Positions 13,163 through 19,855 are shown, counted from the first letter of the stretch. The stretch is 21,355 bases of DNA from CAYFMS01 sp964491425 (GCA_964491425.1 CAZBFR010000006.1:1-21355); one strand, 5' to 3'. Translations and numbers: made by a program. Notes: generated by a model not told the origin, from the letters alone.

Positions 13163-13675
13163 ATGACAGAACTTGTCGTTCAAAATTTGTGGAACGGCAA
13201 GGGCAGTACGCGCCCCGACCTTTGGGCGCGTTTTGCGTTATCAAAAACAAAAGAAGGGATCATGGTAACCGCAACTATGCCAACAGCACTCGCGGAGCGC
13301 ATCCCGAACGCCCCTGAAAATACGCGCGTCGATAACCTTTGGGAATACTCGGTTGCCGAACTGTTTCTCGCGAAAAATGACAAAGAATACCTTGAGATAG
13401 AGATCGGGCCTTGCGGGCATTTTCTTATTCTCGGTTTTAGCGACGTTCGCGTCCGCTCAAATGAATACGAGGATTTTGCCCCTACAATCGTAACGCACAA
13501 TGACCAAAAAACGATTACTCATACGTTTCTTATCCCAACCACAATGCTCCCCGAACCGATTACAAAAGCCTGCGCATTTGTCATTTCGAAAGATCTTTTC
13601 CTCTCTTCAGCTCCGCTTCCGGGAGATGAACCAAATTTCCACCAACCGGCGAGCTTTCCTCCAATCGTTTTTTAG
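13163..13675 (+). CDS. UPF0462 (C4orf33)-like protein, probable DOMON/CBM9-type fold
   Basis: A 170-aa soluble protein. Its core 'NLWEYSVAELFLAKNDKEYLEIEIGPCGHFLIL' aligns by eye (read in pieces) with the human C4orf33/UPF0462 motif LW-[DE]-Y-x-V-x-E-x-F-L...YLE-[VI]-E-[LI]-x-P-x-G-x-x-L-[VI]-L. A C-terminal 'EPNFHQP' corresponds to that family's K-P-D-F-H. The WE/E/YLE pattern is also typical of carbohydrate- or ligand-binding CBM9-like beta sandwiches. Function is unknown in any organism as far as I know. It starts 1 nt after the SPFH stop (TAATATG), has no Shine-Dalgarno, and is probably coupled to it. No terminator is seen before the next promoter at 13690. Confidence 0.72.
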   Translation: MTELVVQNLWNGKGSTRPDLWARFALSKTKEGIMVTATMPTALAERIPNAPENTRVDNLWEYSVAELFLAKNDKEYLEIEIGPCGHFLILGFSDVRVRSNEYEDFAPTIVTHNDQKTITHTFLIPTTMLPEPITKACAFVISKDLFLSSAPLPGDEPNFHQPASFPPIVF

Positions 13676-13689
13676 TAACAGTCGGGGTC

Positions 13690-13718
13690 TTGACATAAAT
13701 CCATCTCAAAATTACCCT
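13690..13718 (+). promoter_or_regulatory. Promoter of the 13769 small-protein gene
   Basis: Perfect TTGACA (13690-13695), 17-nt spacer, TACCCT (13713-13718), the same pair of boxes as at 9233-9261. Predicted leader about 44 nt. Confidence 0.75.
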
Positions 13719-13768
13719 TGTTCCTGTTGTTTGATGTTGAGTAAACCCTAGCCCGAGAGGATAGAGAC

Positions 13769-14020
13769 ATGACAAGCTCCATCGACCACAACGAAATCGA
13801 CCACAACGACGAGTACCTCCGCATCGGCCAAGCGGCCGCCGCGGTGATCATCGTCAGCGCTCTCTTCCTCGCGCTCAGCGCCATGCTGACCGCGAAGACC
13901 GACCCGTTCGAAGAGCGCAACACCCTGTCCCGTACCACTGCGATTACCTACCGCGAACCGACGACGGACCTCGTCCGTCACGCCGAAACGATCAACGTTT
14001 CGGAATCGCTCGCGCCGTAG
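13769..14020 (+). CDS. Small single-TM protein, 83 aa, unknown function
   Basis: Residues 1-20 are acidic and His/Asn-rich, with a short internal repeat (IDHNEIDHND, encoded by a repeated ATCGACCACAACGA). One hydrophobic segment (about 22-42, Ala/Val/Ile/Leu-rich) should span the membrane, and the C-terminal 40 residues are polar. No cleavable signal peptide is likely, given the acidic N terminus. The start follows AGAGGA with 7-8 nt spacing. It has a perfect TTGACA promoter, GC-biased codons unlike the upstream SPFH pair, and a long hairpin 16 nt after the stop, so it is a self-contained accessory unit. No family recognised. Confidence 0.72.
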   Translation: MTSSIDHNEIDHNDEYLRIGQAAAAVIIVSALFLALSAMLTAKTDPFEERNTLSRTTAITYREPTTDLVRHAETINVSESLAP

Positions 14021-14036
14021 TCGCACAACGTCCGCC

Positions 14037-14075
14037 CCACGAAAGACCCCGTCACGACTGTGACGGGGTCCGTGG
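14037..14075. terminator. Long hairpin between convergent genes
   Basis: CCACG-aaa-GACCCCGTCAC - GACT - GTGACGGGGTC-CGTGG: an 11-bp perfect stem extended by 5 bp beyond an AAA bulge. No U-tract on either strand. It separates the 13769 gene (plus) from the protease gene (minus). Confidence 0.65.
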
Positions 14076-14116
14076 AGCGGTGAAGAAGAGATTTGAACCG
14101 GCGAAGAGCCGATTTT

Positions 14117-15553
14117 TTAGTCGTAAAACTCCCAAAGGTGTGCCGGCTCAAGCTTTAAGAGGTCCGAATTCGTAATTCCAAGGCTTAAGAACCGCATAAT
14201 CGCGTAAGCCGCCTCCCCGTCTTTCATATAAATACGTCGACATGTGTCCGGGTGCACATACCAAGCCTCCCCGTGTTCCTCAACCTGGAGGAGAATCTTT
14301 CCCTTAAGGCGATTCGCCGTCGCGTTCGTCTTGCAAACGCTTGGTGCGATTTGCACTTCCTGCGTCGAACCGGCCGTTGGGATAAGCGCTAGGTCCTTAT
14401 TCGTAATTCCAAGTCCGAGGTAACGCATCGTCGTATAGGCGATAGTTCCGTCCGCTAAATACACGCGCTTACTCGTTCCCGGAACCATGTACCAAGCCTC
14501 TCCGTTTTTCTCAACCTGAAGGAGAACCCGTCCATCCATACGCTTTGCTAGCCCAGCGTCCTTCTTCGTTACGTCGTAAAGCGCGATTTCTTCGAGCGTT
14601 ACGCGCGTCGTTCGCTCCTCACTATCTTCTACTTCATCCTCATCTTCATCTTCCGCCTCATCCTCGTCTTCTTCCTCATCCTCAAAACTAATCTCATCGG
14701 TATCAACCATGTTATCCGTTTCCGTAATCTCAAGTTCTATCTCTATACTATCTTCTCCTTCGGAAAGAACATCCTCCGCTTCGTCGTACGTGTAGTTAAA
14801 GCACTCACCAAACGCGCAGACTTCATTCGTCGTCGAGTACATATCGTCGTAGTCTCGAACGATCGCGTCGTCTCCAAACGCATCCTCGTAAATCGCGTTA
14901 ATATTTTGCAAATACGTATACTGACCAATTCCTCCGGTATAGCTCGAGGTCGTAATGCCGATAAGTGACCCGTTTACGTCAAACGCCCCACCTCCCGAGG
15001 AGCCATGATCGATAAGCGCGTCCGTAATGATCCAATTTGTTCCCGCAAACCCGGTAACCTCTCCCGTCGTAATCGAAATTGTATATGAACCATTGTCCGG
15101 GAATCCAAGGACTTGGAGGTCGTCGCCGTGCACAAGCGAATCCGCGTTTCCCCAAGGCGCTCCGACTCCCAAATCCACCGTTTCTCCGTCGAAATCGGTA
15201 AGAGTCATGAACGCATAGTCGAAATAGTCGTCATAATTGTAGCCGTAGAGCTCGGCAATGTACTCATATTCCGGCTCCGAATAGCCATTTGGCGCATATC
15301 CGGCAACACAGACGTCGTATTCGTAAAGATCCCCCGTCTCCTCGTCCTCGTAAAGCGCGACATGGGCATTCGTTAAAATAAACTCTTCTCCTATCGAAAC
15401 AGCCGACCCGGAAGCGATCCATTCAATCTCCTCCTCGTCCGTCTCGAATCCGCAAAGCACCGCGAGCACATAGTCGTCGTTTCCAGCGCTCGCAAACCCT
15501 GGAACCGCCGTTAAAAGTCCGAGCCCAAAAAGGGCAAGCCATCGTTTAATCAT
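14117..15553 (-). CDS. Secreted trypsin-like serine protease with two C-terminal KGKILLQVE-type repeats
   Basis: A 478-aa exported protein. Signal peptide: 'MIKRW' then a Leu/Gly-rich stretch, cleaved after ASA (about residue 23). The S1-type protease domain (about 30-235) has the triad H64 (TNAHV), D112 (YFDYAF) and S186 (DHGSSGGGAF). A very acidic Glu/Asp linker covers about 256-312. Two related domains follow at 336-392 and 415-468, sharing [RK]-[VI]-LLQVE-x2-GEAWY and a 'YLGLGITN' or 'FLSLGITN' end; I know this repeat from CPR surface proteins and expect envelope or sugar binding, which is inference. Paired cysteines (34/82, 246/251, 407/438) suggest disulfides. It starts 1 nt after the stop of the two-TM gene (TAATATG), so the two are coupled. 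Confidence 0.9.
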   Translation of the reverse strand: MIKRWLALFGLGLLTAVPGFASAGNDDYVLAVLCGFETDEEEIEWIASGSAVSIGEEFILTNAHVALYEDEETGDLYEYDVCVAGYAPNGYSEPEYEYIAELYGYNYDDYFDYAFMTLTDFDGETVDLGVGAPWGNADSLVHGDDLQVLGFPDNGSYTISITTGEVTGFAGTNWIITDALIDHGSSGGGAFDVNGSLIGITTSSYTGGIGQYTYLQNINAIYEDAFGDDAIVRDYDDMYSTTNEVCAFGECFNYTYDEAEDVLSEGEDSIEIELEITETDNMVDTDEISFEDEEEDEDEAEDEDEDEVEDSEERTTRVTLEEIALYDVTKKDAGLAKRMDGRVLLQVEKNGEAWYMVPGTSKRVYLADGTIAYTTMRYLGLGITNKDLALIPTAGSTQEVQIAPSVCKTNATANRLKGKILLQVEEHGEAWYVHPDTCRRIYMKDGEAAYAIMRFLSLGITNSDLLKLEPAHLWEFYD

Positions 15554-15554
15554 A

Positions 15555-16043
15555 TTACTCTTTGTTTGTTACAAGTAAGTAGACACCAATGACCCCTCCG
15601 ATTGGGATCATAAGCATAGAAACTAGCCCGATAAGACTTAAAATGATCCGTATCAAACTTCCGATAATAGCCGCGGAATTAGCAGGACCAAGTTCAGCTT
15701 CCTCCATCATTAAACCACTTGCATCCCCAAATGTATCAAATCCTTCCCACGCACCGACCGGGTAATCTTCAATCGGAATCTCGGGCGCAATGCCCGTTCG
15801 AAAACGCTCATCATTAAAAAACTCGTCTGCACTAATCGGTTCAAATTCTTGTGCCTGCACTTGTTGCGCAGAAAGAACAGACGCGATTACAAACTCGGAA
15901 ATCGCGTAAAGAACGATCACTCCGACAAGCGTAATCCATGGAAGGATAATAAACGCGACGCCAACGATCGATCTTCGCCTTCCCGACAACCAAGGTTTTT
16001 TCACTTCTTGCGCGGGCACCGGCACTTGTTGCATTTGTTCCAT
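15555..16043 (-). CDS. Two-TM hypothetical protein upstream of the protease
   Basis: A 162-aa protein with a Pro/Gln-rich N terminus, a basic 'SGRRRS' patch, a first membrane segment (about 26-58), a central acidic/aromatic domain of about 60 residues with no Cys, and a second membrane segment (about 122-158). The topology suggests that both ends are cytoplasmic and the middle is outside. The family is not recognised. It precedes the secreted protease by 1 nt and may anchor, regulate or be cut by it. An extended -10 promoter (TG-G-TATGAT) lies 8 nt before the ATG, so the mRNA should be leaderless. No Shine-Dalgarno. Confidence 0.78.
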   Translation of the reverse strand: MEQMQQVPVPAQEVKKPWLSGRRRSIVGVAFIILPWITLVGVIVLYAISEFVIASVLSAQQVQAQEFEPISADEFFNDERFRTGIAPEIPIEDYPVGAWEGFDTFGDASGLMMEEAELGPANSAAIIGSLIRIILSLIGLVSMLMIPIGGVIGVYLLVTNKE

Positions 16044-16051
16044 ATGTCCCG

Positions 16052-16080
16052 ATCATACCATGAATCATTGACATTTTCAG
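16052..16080 (-). promoter_or_regulatory. Promoter of the two-TM/protease operon
   Basis: On the minus strand CTGAAA (16080-16075), 17 nt, TATGAT (16057-16052) with TG one base upstream. Predicted start at 16044-16045, at the ATG. It overlaps the divergent DUF488 promoter. Confidence 0.5.
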
Positions 16081-16096
16081 GATTTATCCATAGGAT
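16068..16096 (+). promoter_or_regulatory. Promoter of the DUF488 operon
   Basis: Perfect TTGACA (16068-16073), 17-nt spacer, TAGGAT (16091-16096). Predicted leader about 17 nt, containing a GGAGG Shine-Dalgarno. Confidence 0.7.
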
Positions 16097-16120
16097 AGAT
16101 CGTCATCTTGGAGGACTGAC

Positions 16121-16747
16121 ATGCCCCTTGCAACCCGTATTCCAAACTACCTCACACGAATCGTTACCGCTTCGTGTGCAACAACCGCTCGCGCCTTCTT
16201 CAAACTCATGCGAACCCAGCGTGTCGACGCAATTATCGACACGCGGCTCTCGACCGAGTACCGTAACGTGAACTTCGCTTACGAGGAGGATATGCGCTAT
16301 CTCTGTGAACTGCACGGGATGACGTATCACCGCTCGCTCGTGCTCGCTCCCTCGAAAGAACTGCGAGATGCGTTTCATAAACGCTTCGACCCTCCGGGGA
16401 CAGAGAAGGCCGCTCGGCAAGAGGCCTGGACGTCCTTCCTCGAGGACTACGCAAAAGGACTCGAGACGAAGAAGGAAATGATTTGGACCGAGGACAGCCC
16501 CTCGCTTCAAACTCTACTCCTTGAATCGGACGCCCGTACCGTGGCCCTGATTTGCGCCTGCCATCGGCATGAAGACTGTCATAGGCAGGTTACGGCGAAC
16601 TGGCTTAGGAGCTCCTTGCAATTAAGCACAGTTCCAATCGAGCACGTCTACCGAAACGGCGTGAAGCCCGAGCGAGCGTCACCGAGACGCTGTCTCCTTC
16701 GTACCGTTCTTGGAATCACCCCCGAAACCCGCGGAGGAGCGAAATGA
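16121..16747 (+). CDS. DUF488 family protein
   Basis: A 208-aa soluble protein. DUF488 features: 'VDAIIDTRLSTEYR' (residues 35-48), 'YLCELHGMTYHR', 'LAPSKELRDAFHK', 'WTSFLEDYA', and the Cys/His signature 'ALICACHRHEDCHRQ' (142-156) with C145, C147, C153, H148 and H154, which could bind metal. Biochemical function is not established. The start is set by GGAGG 7 nt upstream. The gene is coupled to the next one by an ATGA overlap (16744-16747). A perfect TTGACA promoter and CTG/AGG-rich codons place it in the accessory set. In some genomes DUF488 genes lie in defence or stress islands, but nothing else here proves such a role. Confidence 0.85.
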   Translation: MPLATRIPNYLTRIVTASCATTARAFFKLMRTQRVDAIIDTRLSTEYRNVNFAYEEDMRYLCELHGMTYHRSLVLAPSKELRDAFHKRFDPPGTEKAARQEAWTSFLEDYAKGLETKKEMIWTEDSPSLQTLLLESDARTVALICACHRHEDCHRQVTANWLRSSLQLSTVPIEHVYRNGVKPERASPRRCLLRTVLGITPETRGGAK

Positions 16748-17418
16748 TTGGAATGATTCTTTCGAGAACCACCATGGGGGACGGAATGTGTACGGTCATC
16801 GCGCTAAACACGCACGACCAGGCGCTCGAGCAAATCCGACTCCTGAATCAACAAGGAGGCCCCCCTTCGATCCGTGGCTTCGGATACCCGCCGGAGACGA
16901 TCGCGAGCCGGTGGACCTTCGGGCGCGAAATAGAGGTCCCCTCGATCAAGCGCGAGAATCCAAGGCCAACACATCCCGAAGATCGTCGCGTCAACCTACG
17001 GTCGATTCGACTTTTGGACACGGTGCACACGTGGGAAGTTGCGTCTCGTGTACTCGGGAGTTTCATCTTCAACAGCGTGATTGAGCTCTTCCCGGATATC
17101 CAGCCGGGTCAAAGCTACATTCTCGAACGCCCCCTCCCGCGATCGGTTGGATACGTTCGAAACGCGGTAGTTGAACTCTACGGAAGCGGTGACGACATCC
17201 GCGCAACAATCACCGATGCACGAGGTCGTCGACTCGAGCATCTACCCGTCAAAGGCATCGCGCTGTGCAGACGAGCGCGAGCCGAGCTTGCGGGCACGCG
17301 GATCGCCCGCCTTATCTACCACAACGCCGTCGTTCGGCTTTCGATCGCATCTCCCTGGCAACACGGAAATGGTCGAAGGAAGTGCTACATCCAGGTCTCA
17401 GATGTGCACGGAATCTAG
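16744..17418 (+). CDS. Hypothetical protein coupled to DUF488, possible dual-OB protein
   Basis: A 224-aa soluble protein with no signal peptide or membrane segment. The N-terminal part ('MGDGMCTVIALN', residues about 11-22) followed by 'REIEVPSIKREN' and 'PTHPEDRRVN' (about 75-84) recalls the dual-OB-domain proteins that I associate with DUF488 genes, but this is weak recognition. The C-terminal third ('GTRIARLIYHNAVVRLSIASPW' and 'CYIQVSDVHG') reads like beta strands of an OB fold, which would suit nucleic-acid binding. It overlaps DUF488 by 4 nt (ATGA), has its own Shine-Dalgarno (GGAGGAG) and is followed by a strong terminator, so the two form a closed two-gene unit. Confidence 0.75.
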   Translation: MIGMILSRTTMGDGMCTVIALNTHDQALEQIRLLNQQGGPPSIRGFGYPPETIASRWTFGREIEVPSIKRENPRPTHPEDRRVNLRSIRLLDTVHTWEVASRVLGSFIFNSVIELFPDIQPGQSYILERPLPRSVGYVRNAVVELYGSGDDIRATITDARGRRLEHLPVKGIALCRRARAELAGTRIARLIYHNAVVRLSIASPWQHGNGRRKCYIQVSDVHGI

Positions 17419-17427
17419 CCCGCCCGC

Positions 17428-17474
17428 CACGACCCGCCCCTTCGGCGTCTCTCGTGGGGGCGGTTTCGTGTTTT
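17428..17474 (+). terminator. Terminator of the DUF488 operon
   Basis: CACGA-c-CCGCCCC pairs with GGGGCGG-tt-TCGTG (12 bp in two blocks) around a 16-nt loop, followed by TTTTATG. It starts 9 nt after the stop codon. Confidence 0.7.
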
Positions 17475-17493
17475 ATGCTAAGATTTATTTCAT

Positions 17494-18021
17494 ATGAACG
17501 TGGTCATGGAAGAAAGCTGGAAGGCNNNNNNNNNNNNNNNNNNNNNNNNNNNNNNNNNNNNNNNNNNNNNNNNNNNNNNNNNNNNNNNNNNNNNNNNNNN
17601 NNNNNNNNNNNNNNNNNNNNNNNNNTACAAAGAAATCGTCCGCGATCTCGGCGGGACCATGCCCAAGTCGGGCAACCTGACCTATCTTACGAAACAGGGC
17701 GTCCTTCTTCTTAATGCAACCCTAACGGTTGAGGCGGGCAAGGCCGGGTCACACCAAAATAAGGGCTGGGAAACCTTTACCGACTCCGCGATTAAGGCGC
17801 TCTCCGACCAAAAAGCGGGACTCGTCTTTCTCCTTTGGGGAAGCTACGCACAAAAGAAAGGCGCTGTAATCGATCGTACAAAGCACCATGTCCTCGAATC
17901 CCCTCACCCCTCCCCACTCTCAGCCCACCGAGGCTTTCTCGGTAATAATCATTTTACCCAAACAAACGACTTTCTAATAAAAGCTGGCCAGCTTCCAATC
18001 ACCTGGCTCCCTCAAGAATGA
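17494..18021 (+). CDS. ung: Uracil-DNA glycosylase (family 1), interrupted by assembly gap 2
   Basis: Removes uracil from DNA in base-excision repair. Before the gap only 'MNVVMEESWK' is visible, matching the E/S-W-K start of Ung. After the gap the C-terminal half is clear: 'QGVLLLNATLTVEAGKAGSH', 'GWETFTDSAIKALSDQ', 'VFLLWGSYAQKKG', 'HHVLESPHPSPLSAHRGF' (with the conserved H-P-S-P loop) and 'PITWLPQE'. The catalytic GQDPYHG region and roughly 80 residues before the 'YKE' segment fall in the gap, so the real gap should be nearer 250 nt than 100; the frame continuing across exactly 100 N is chance. The start could also be the ATG at 17509. No Shine-Dalgarno. The gene is probably intact in the organism. 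Confidence 0.93.
   Translation: MNVVMEESWKXXXXXXXXXXXXXXXXXXXXXXXXXXXXXXXXXXYKEIVRDLGGTMPKSGNLTYLTKQGVLLLNATLTVEAGKAGSHQNKGWETFTDSAIKALSDQKAGLVFLLWGSYAQKKGAVIDRTKHHVLESPHPSPLSAHRGFLGNNHFTQTNDFLIKAGQLPITWLPQE
17526..17625. other. Assembly gap 2 (100 N) inside ung
   Basis: Exactly 100 Ns, placeholder for an unknown-length gap, hiding the ung active-site region. Confidence 0.99.
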
Positions 18022-18039
18022 ACAAAAATCGGCCGCGGA

Positions 18040-18067
18040 TTGGACAAAACAGGCGTTTTCAGATAAT
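18040..18067 (+). promoter_or_regulatory. Promoter of the GNAT cassette
   Basis: TTGGAC (18040-18045), 16-nt spacer, GATAAT (18062-18067). Predicted start near 18074, exactly at the first hairpin of the leader. Confidence 0.55.
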
Positions 18068-18073
18068 ATCATT

Positions 18074-18123
18074 GGTCGCAAGACCCCTTACGGCAGGTAC
18101 GCCGTAGACATTCACCTGTGGAG
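18074..18123 (+). promoter_or_regulatory. Structured 5' leader of the GNAT gene (shared leader, copy 1)
   Basis: Hairpin 1 is GGTC-GCAA-GACC (18074-18085), a GNRA tetraloop at the predicted 5' end. Hairpin 2 is TACGGC-AGGTAC-GCCGTA (18089-18106). CAGGT in hairpin 2 is complementary to ACCTG (18114-18118), which lies 1 nt before the Shine-Dalgarno GGAG (18120-18123); pairing would make a pseudoknot beside the ribosome site. The hairpin pair recurs at 20422-20454. Confidence 0.6.
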
Positions 18124-18130
18124 TTCACCG

Positions 18131-18730
18131 ATGGCACTTCTCATAGCTGCGGCGCTTAGCGCCTCTGGCAGACGCCCTCTGACTGGGGACGAATGCACTA
18201 CCGAGCGTCTGATCCTCGCTGAGATCGACCCCTCGCAGTTCGATGCAATCCATGCCTACTCGTCGGATCCCGACGTCAGCAGGTTCATGGCCTGGGGCCC
18301 AAACAAGCCCGCGGACACGCATGCCTTCATCGCGAGGGCATTGGCTGAACGGGCCACTACCCCTCGCACCGACTGGAACTTTGCCGTTTTCACACGTTCC
18401 GATGCCGACATGCGCGTGCCGCCCGAGCTCATCGGGAGCTGTCGCATCAGCATCCGGAACGAGGCCAACCAGCAGGGCGACATCGGCTACGTCTTCGCAC
18501 GCTCGGCGTGGGGCAAGGGCTACGCCACCGAAGTCGCTCGTCGCCTCATCCAGTTCGGCTTCTCCCGTCTCGATCTGCATCGCATCTTCGCGACCTGTCA
18601 CATCGACAACCTTGCCTCGGCCCACGTGCTGGAGAAGTGCGGTATGCATCTGGAGGGTAGGCTGCGTCACCACGGATCCATCCGAGGCGAGTGGTGCGAC
18701 AGCTTCCTCTACGCCATTGTCAACAAGTGA
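18131..18730 (+). CDS. GNAT N-acetyltransferase (RimJ/RimL-like)
   Basis: A 199-aa acetyl-CoA-dependent acetyltransferase. Family marks: 'TTERLILAEID' (23-33) at the domain start, 'ELIGSCRISI' strand, 'GDIGYVFARSAWGKGYATEV' (116-135) with the acetyl-CoA pyrophosphate loop WGKGYA, 'NLASAHVLEKCGM' (160-172) and 'EGRLRHHGSIRGEWCDSFLY'. This is the RimJ/RimL subgroup, whose members modify protein N termini or small molecules; the substrate here is unknown. About 20 extra N-terminal residues precede the domain, Ala/Leu-rich but probably not a signal. The start is set by GGAG 7 nt upstream. CTG and GGC codons are frequent, unlike core genes. It carries the shared leader and is followed 2 nt after the stop by the 74-bp terminator repeat. 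Confidence 0.92.
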   Translation: MALLIAAALSASGRRPLTGDECTTERLILAEIDPSQFDAIHAYSSDPDVSRFMAWGPNKPADTHAFIARALAERATTPRTDWNFAVFTRSDADMRVPPELIGSCRISIRNEANQQGDIGYVFARSAWGKGYATEVARRLIQFGFSRLDLHRIFATCHIDNLASAHVLEKCGMHLEGRLRHHGSIRGEWCDSFLYAIVNK

Positions 18731-18732
18731 CT

Positions 18733-18806
18733 CTCTCGCCCCGTGCGAGCGACAAGCCCCCTCTACTGGGAGCGCTCGTCGTTCTCAGCACGGGGTTTGT
18801 TGTTTT
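18733..18806 (+). repeat. 74-bp terminator repeat, copy 1
   Basis: Identical over 74 bp to 21176-21249. Outer stem CCCCGTGC/GCACGGGG (8 bp), inner stem GAGCGAC/GTCGTTC (7 bp with one wobble), bulge TCA, a 24-nt apical region, then a T-rich tail TTTGTTGTTTT. It acts as the intrinsic terminator of the GNAT gene and begins right after its stop. Confidence 0.9.
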
Positions 18807-18807
18807 G

Positions 18808-18840
18808 GAAAAACAAAGAGCGCACCGACGGGCTACGCTC
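18808..18840 (-). terminator. Possible terminator of the 62-aa membrane protein gene
   Basis: On the minus strand GAGCG - 13 nt - CGCTC followed by TTTGTTTTT, about 50 nt after the stop at 18888. The gap between (18841-18887) holds only short palindromes, CGCAC/GTGCG among them. Confidence 0.5.
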
Positions 18841-18887
18841 CTTGCAACGATTAAACGTTGGAGACGTGACCGCACGAGTGCGCGAGT

Positions 18888-19076
18888 TTACTCCCCGGTC
18901 TTGCGGGTGTTGGCGGCGATGTATATGAGCCAGAGGCCGATCATACTCAGCTGGCTAGTGGTGGCAGCCTCGAATACTGAGAGTGGCTGTCCCACCGCTA
19001 TAGCAGTGAACCAGATGCACGCTCCCGCGATGATAGAAATGAAGGCAAACACAACAGCTTGAAGCGGTAAGGACAT
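18888..19076 (-). CDS. 62-aa two-TM membrane miniprotein
   Basis: Start MSLPLQAVVF at 19076 is fixed by a strong Shine-Dalgarno (AAGGAGG, 5 nt spacing); a longer in-frame reading from 19223 has no ribosome site and runs through the promoter and terminator. Two hydrophobic segments are seen (about 5-29, with Cys and Trp, and 41-56), joined by a short polar loop, with a basic-then-acidic end 'NTRKTGE'. The family is not recognised. It has its own promoter (TTGACA, extended -10) immediately after the terminator of the SGNH gene. Leader about 50 nt. Could be a small stress or toxin-like membrane protein, but no partner or known motif supports that. Confidence 0.68.
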   Translation of the reverse strand: MSLPLQAVVFAFISIIAGACIWFTAIAVGQPLSVFEAATTSQLSMIGLWLIYIAANTRKTGE

Positions 19077-19134
19077 CGAGGCCTCCTTTCGAGGGGGTAC
19101 GAATGGTGACAAAATAGACACCGCTCGACCAAGT

Positions 19135-19162
19135 ACATTACCACAAACATCAACTCTGTCAA
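19135..19162 (-). promoter_or_regulatory. Promoter of the 62-aa membrane protein gene
   Basis: On the minus strand perfect TTGACA (19162-19157), 16-nt spacer, TAATGT (19140-19135) with an upstream TG (extended -10). Confidence 0.65.
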
Positions 19163-19163
19163 C

Positions 19164-19195
19164 AAAAAACCGCCTCGTAATGAGACGGTTTTTTT
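19164..19195. terminator. Bidirectional terminator after the SGNH gene
   Basis: AACCG-c-CTC pairs with GAG-a-CGGTT around a 5-nt loop, flanked by A6 on the left and T7 on the right, so each strand ends in a U-tract. It lies 19 nt after the SGNH stop (minus). Confidence 0.85.
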
Positions 19196-19213
19196 GACAA
19201 CCCTCGAACAGGC

Positions 19214-19855
19214 TTAGATCCAACCAGCATTTACCAAGGCGTCACGAATTATCTCAAAAAGCATTACATGCCCAGCGTCATTTGGGTGTACCCCATCTTC
19301 CAAAATCAGCTCAAAGTCCTTCACTGAGAGAACGGAAAGCACGTCAATAAAGGGAATGTCTGCATTTTTACAAATGTCACGGATTGAGGCATTGAATTGC
19401 GTGACCTGTGTGCTTATAAAAGCTTTCTCCGGCGACCACGGAATGGGGTTCACCTTCGTGTCATCAACCGGTGGAGGCCCTACAAAGACGATTTTATCGG
19501 TGTATTTCCTTGCTTTGGTAATCAGTGTTGAGATATTTGCAGAAAATTGCTTCTGCGGTGTTTTATTTTCTTTGGTTGCAACAATGAGCTGACTGTCATT
19601 TGTACCAATTGAAAAAATTACGGCACAATCCTTTTCTTTTAGAAGTCGGGCATCCATTTCCGCGTTAAAACGATTGAGTACACCAGTAGAAGTATCTCCT
19701 GAAATGCACAAATTATAGAGGTGATGGTAATGACTCTCATCCTCGGGAGCGGATAACGTCTTGTCGTCTACAAATTTTCGTAACCGGGCAACCCATCCGC
19801 CTTCCCTATCCCAAGCGCCATAAGCAATACTGTCTCCAAAGATGAAAATTTTCAT
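19214..19855 (-). CDS. SGNH/GDSL-type hydrolase
   Basis: A 213-aa esterase/lipase-fold protein. Block I is FGDSIAYG with nucleophile S9; block II is 'ISGDTSTG' with oxyanion-hole G53; block III is GTND (84-87) with N86; block V is DGVHPND with D187 and H190. All four SGNH residues are present, so it should be active; the substrate (carbohydrate ester, lysophospholipid or other) cannot be told. There is no signal peptide, so it acts in the cytoplasm. Base composition is clearly more AT-rich than neighbours, and codons such as TTA, AAA and ATT dominate, suggesting acquisition. It lies 35 nt downstream of the frameshifted gene on the same strand. No Shine-Dalgarno. Confidence 0.92.
   Translation of the reverse strand: MKIFIFGDSIAYGAWDREGGWVARLRKFVDDKTLSAPEDESHYHHLYNLCISGDTSTGVLNRFNAEMDARLLKEKDCAVIFSIGTNDSQLIVATKENKTPQKQFSANISTLITKARKYTDKIVFVGPPPVDDTKVNPIPWSPEKAFISTQVTQFNASIRDICKNADIPFIDVLSVLSVKDFELILEDGVHPNDAGHVMLFEIIRDALVNAGWI

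Noticed and set aside
14072..14118. tRNA-like 3' end on the minus strand (GGTTCAAATC with a terminal CACCGCTCCA)
   Set aside because: The T-stem does not pair (GCCGG against CTCTT), no anticodon arm or 5' half exists, and the sequence overlaps the protease stop. At most a degenerate remnant.
18733..18806. 74-bp repeat as an integron attC site
   Set aside because: No attC-type core sites and no integrase gene in the window. The U-rich tail and position right after a stop codon fit a terminator better.
18888..19223. 111-aa reading of the small membrane protein gene from 19223
   Set aside because: It would run through a terminator and a promoter. The ATG at 19076 has a strong Shine-Dalgarno and gives a clean two-TM protein.
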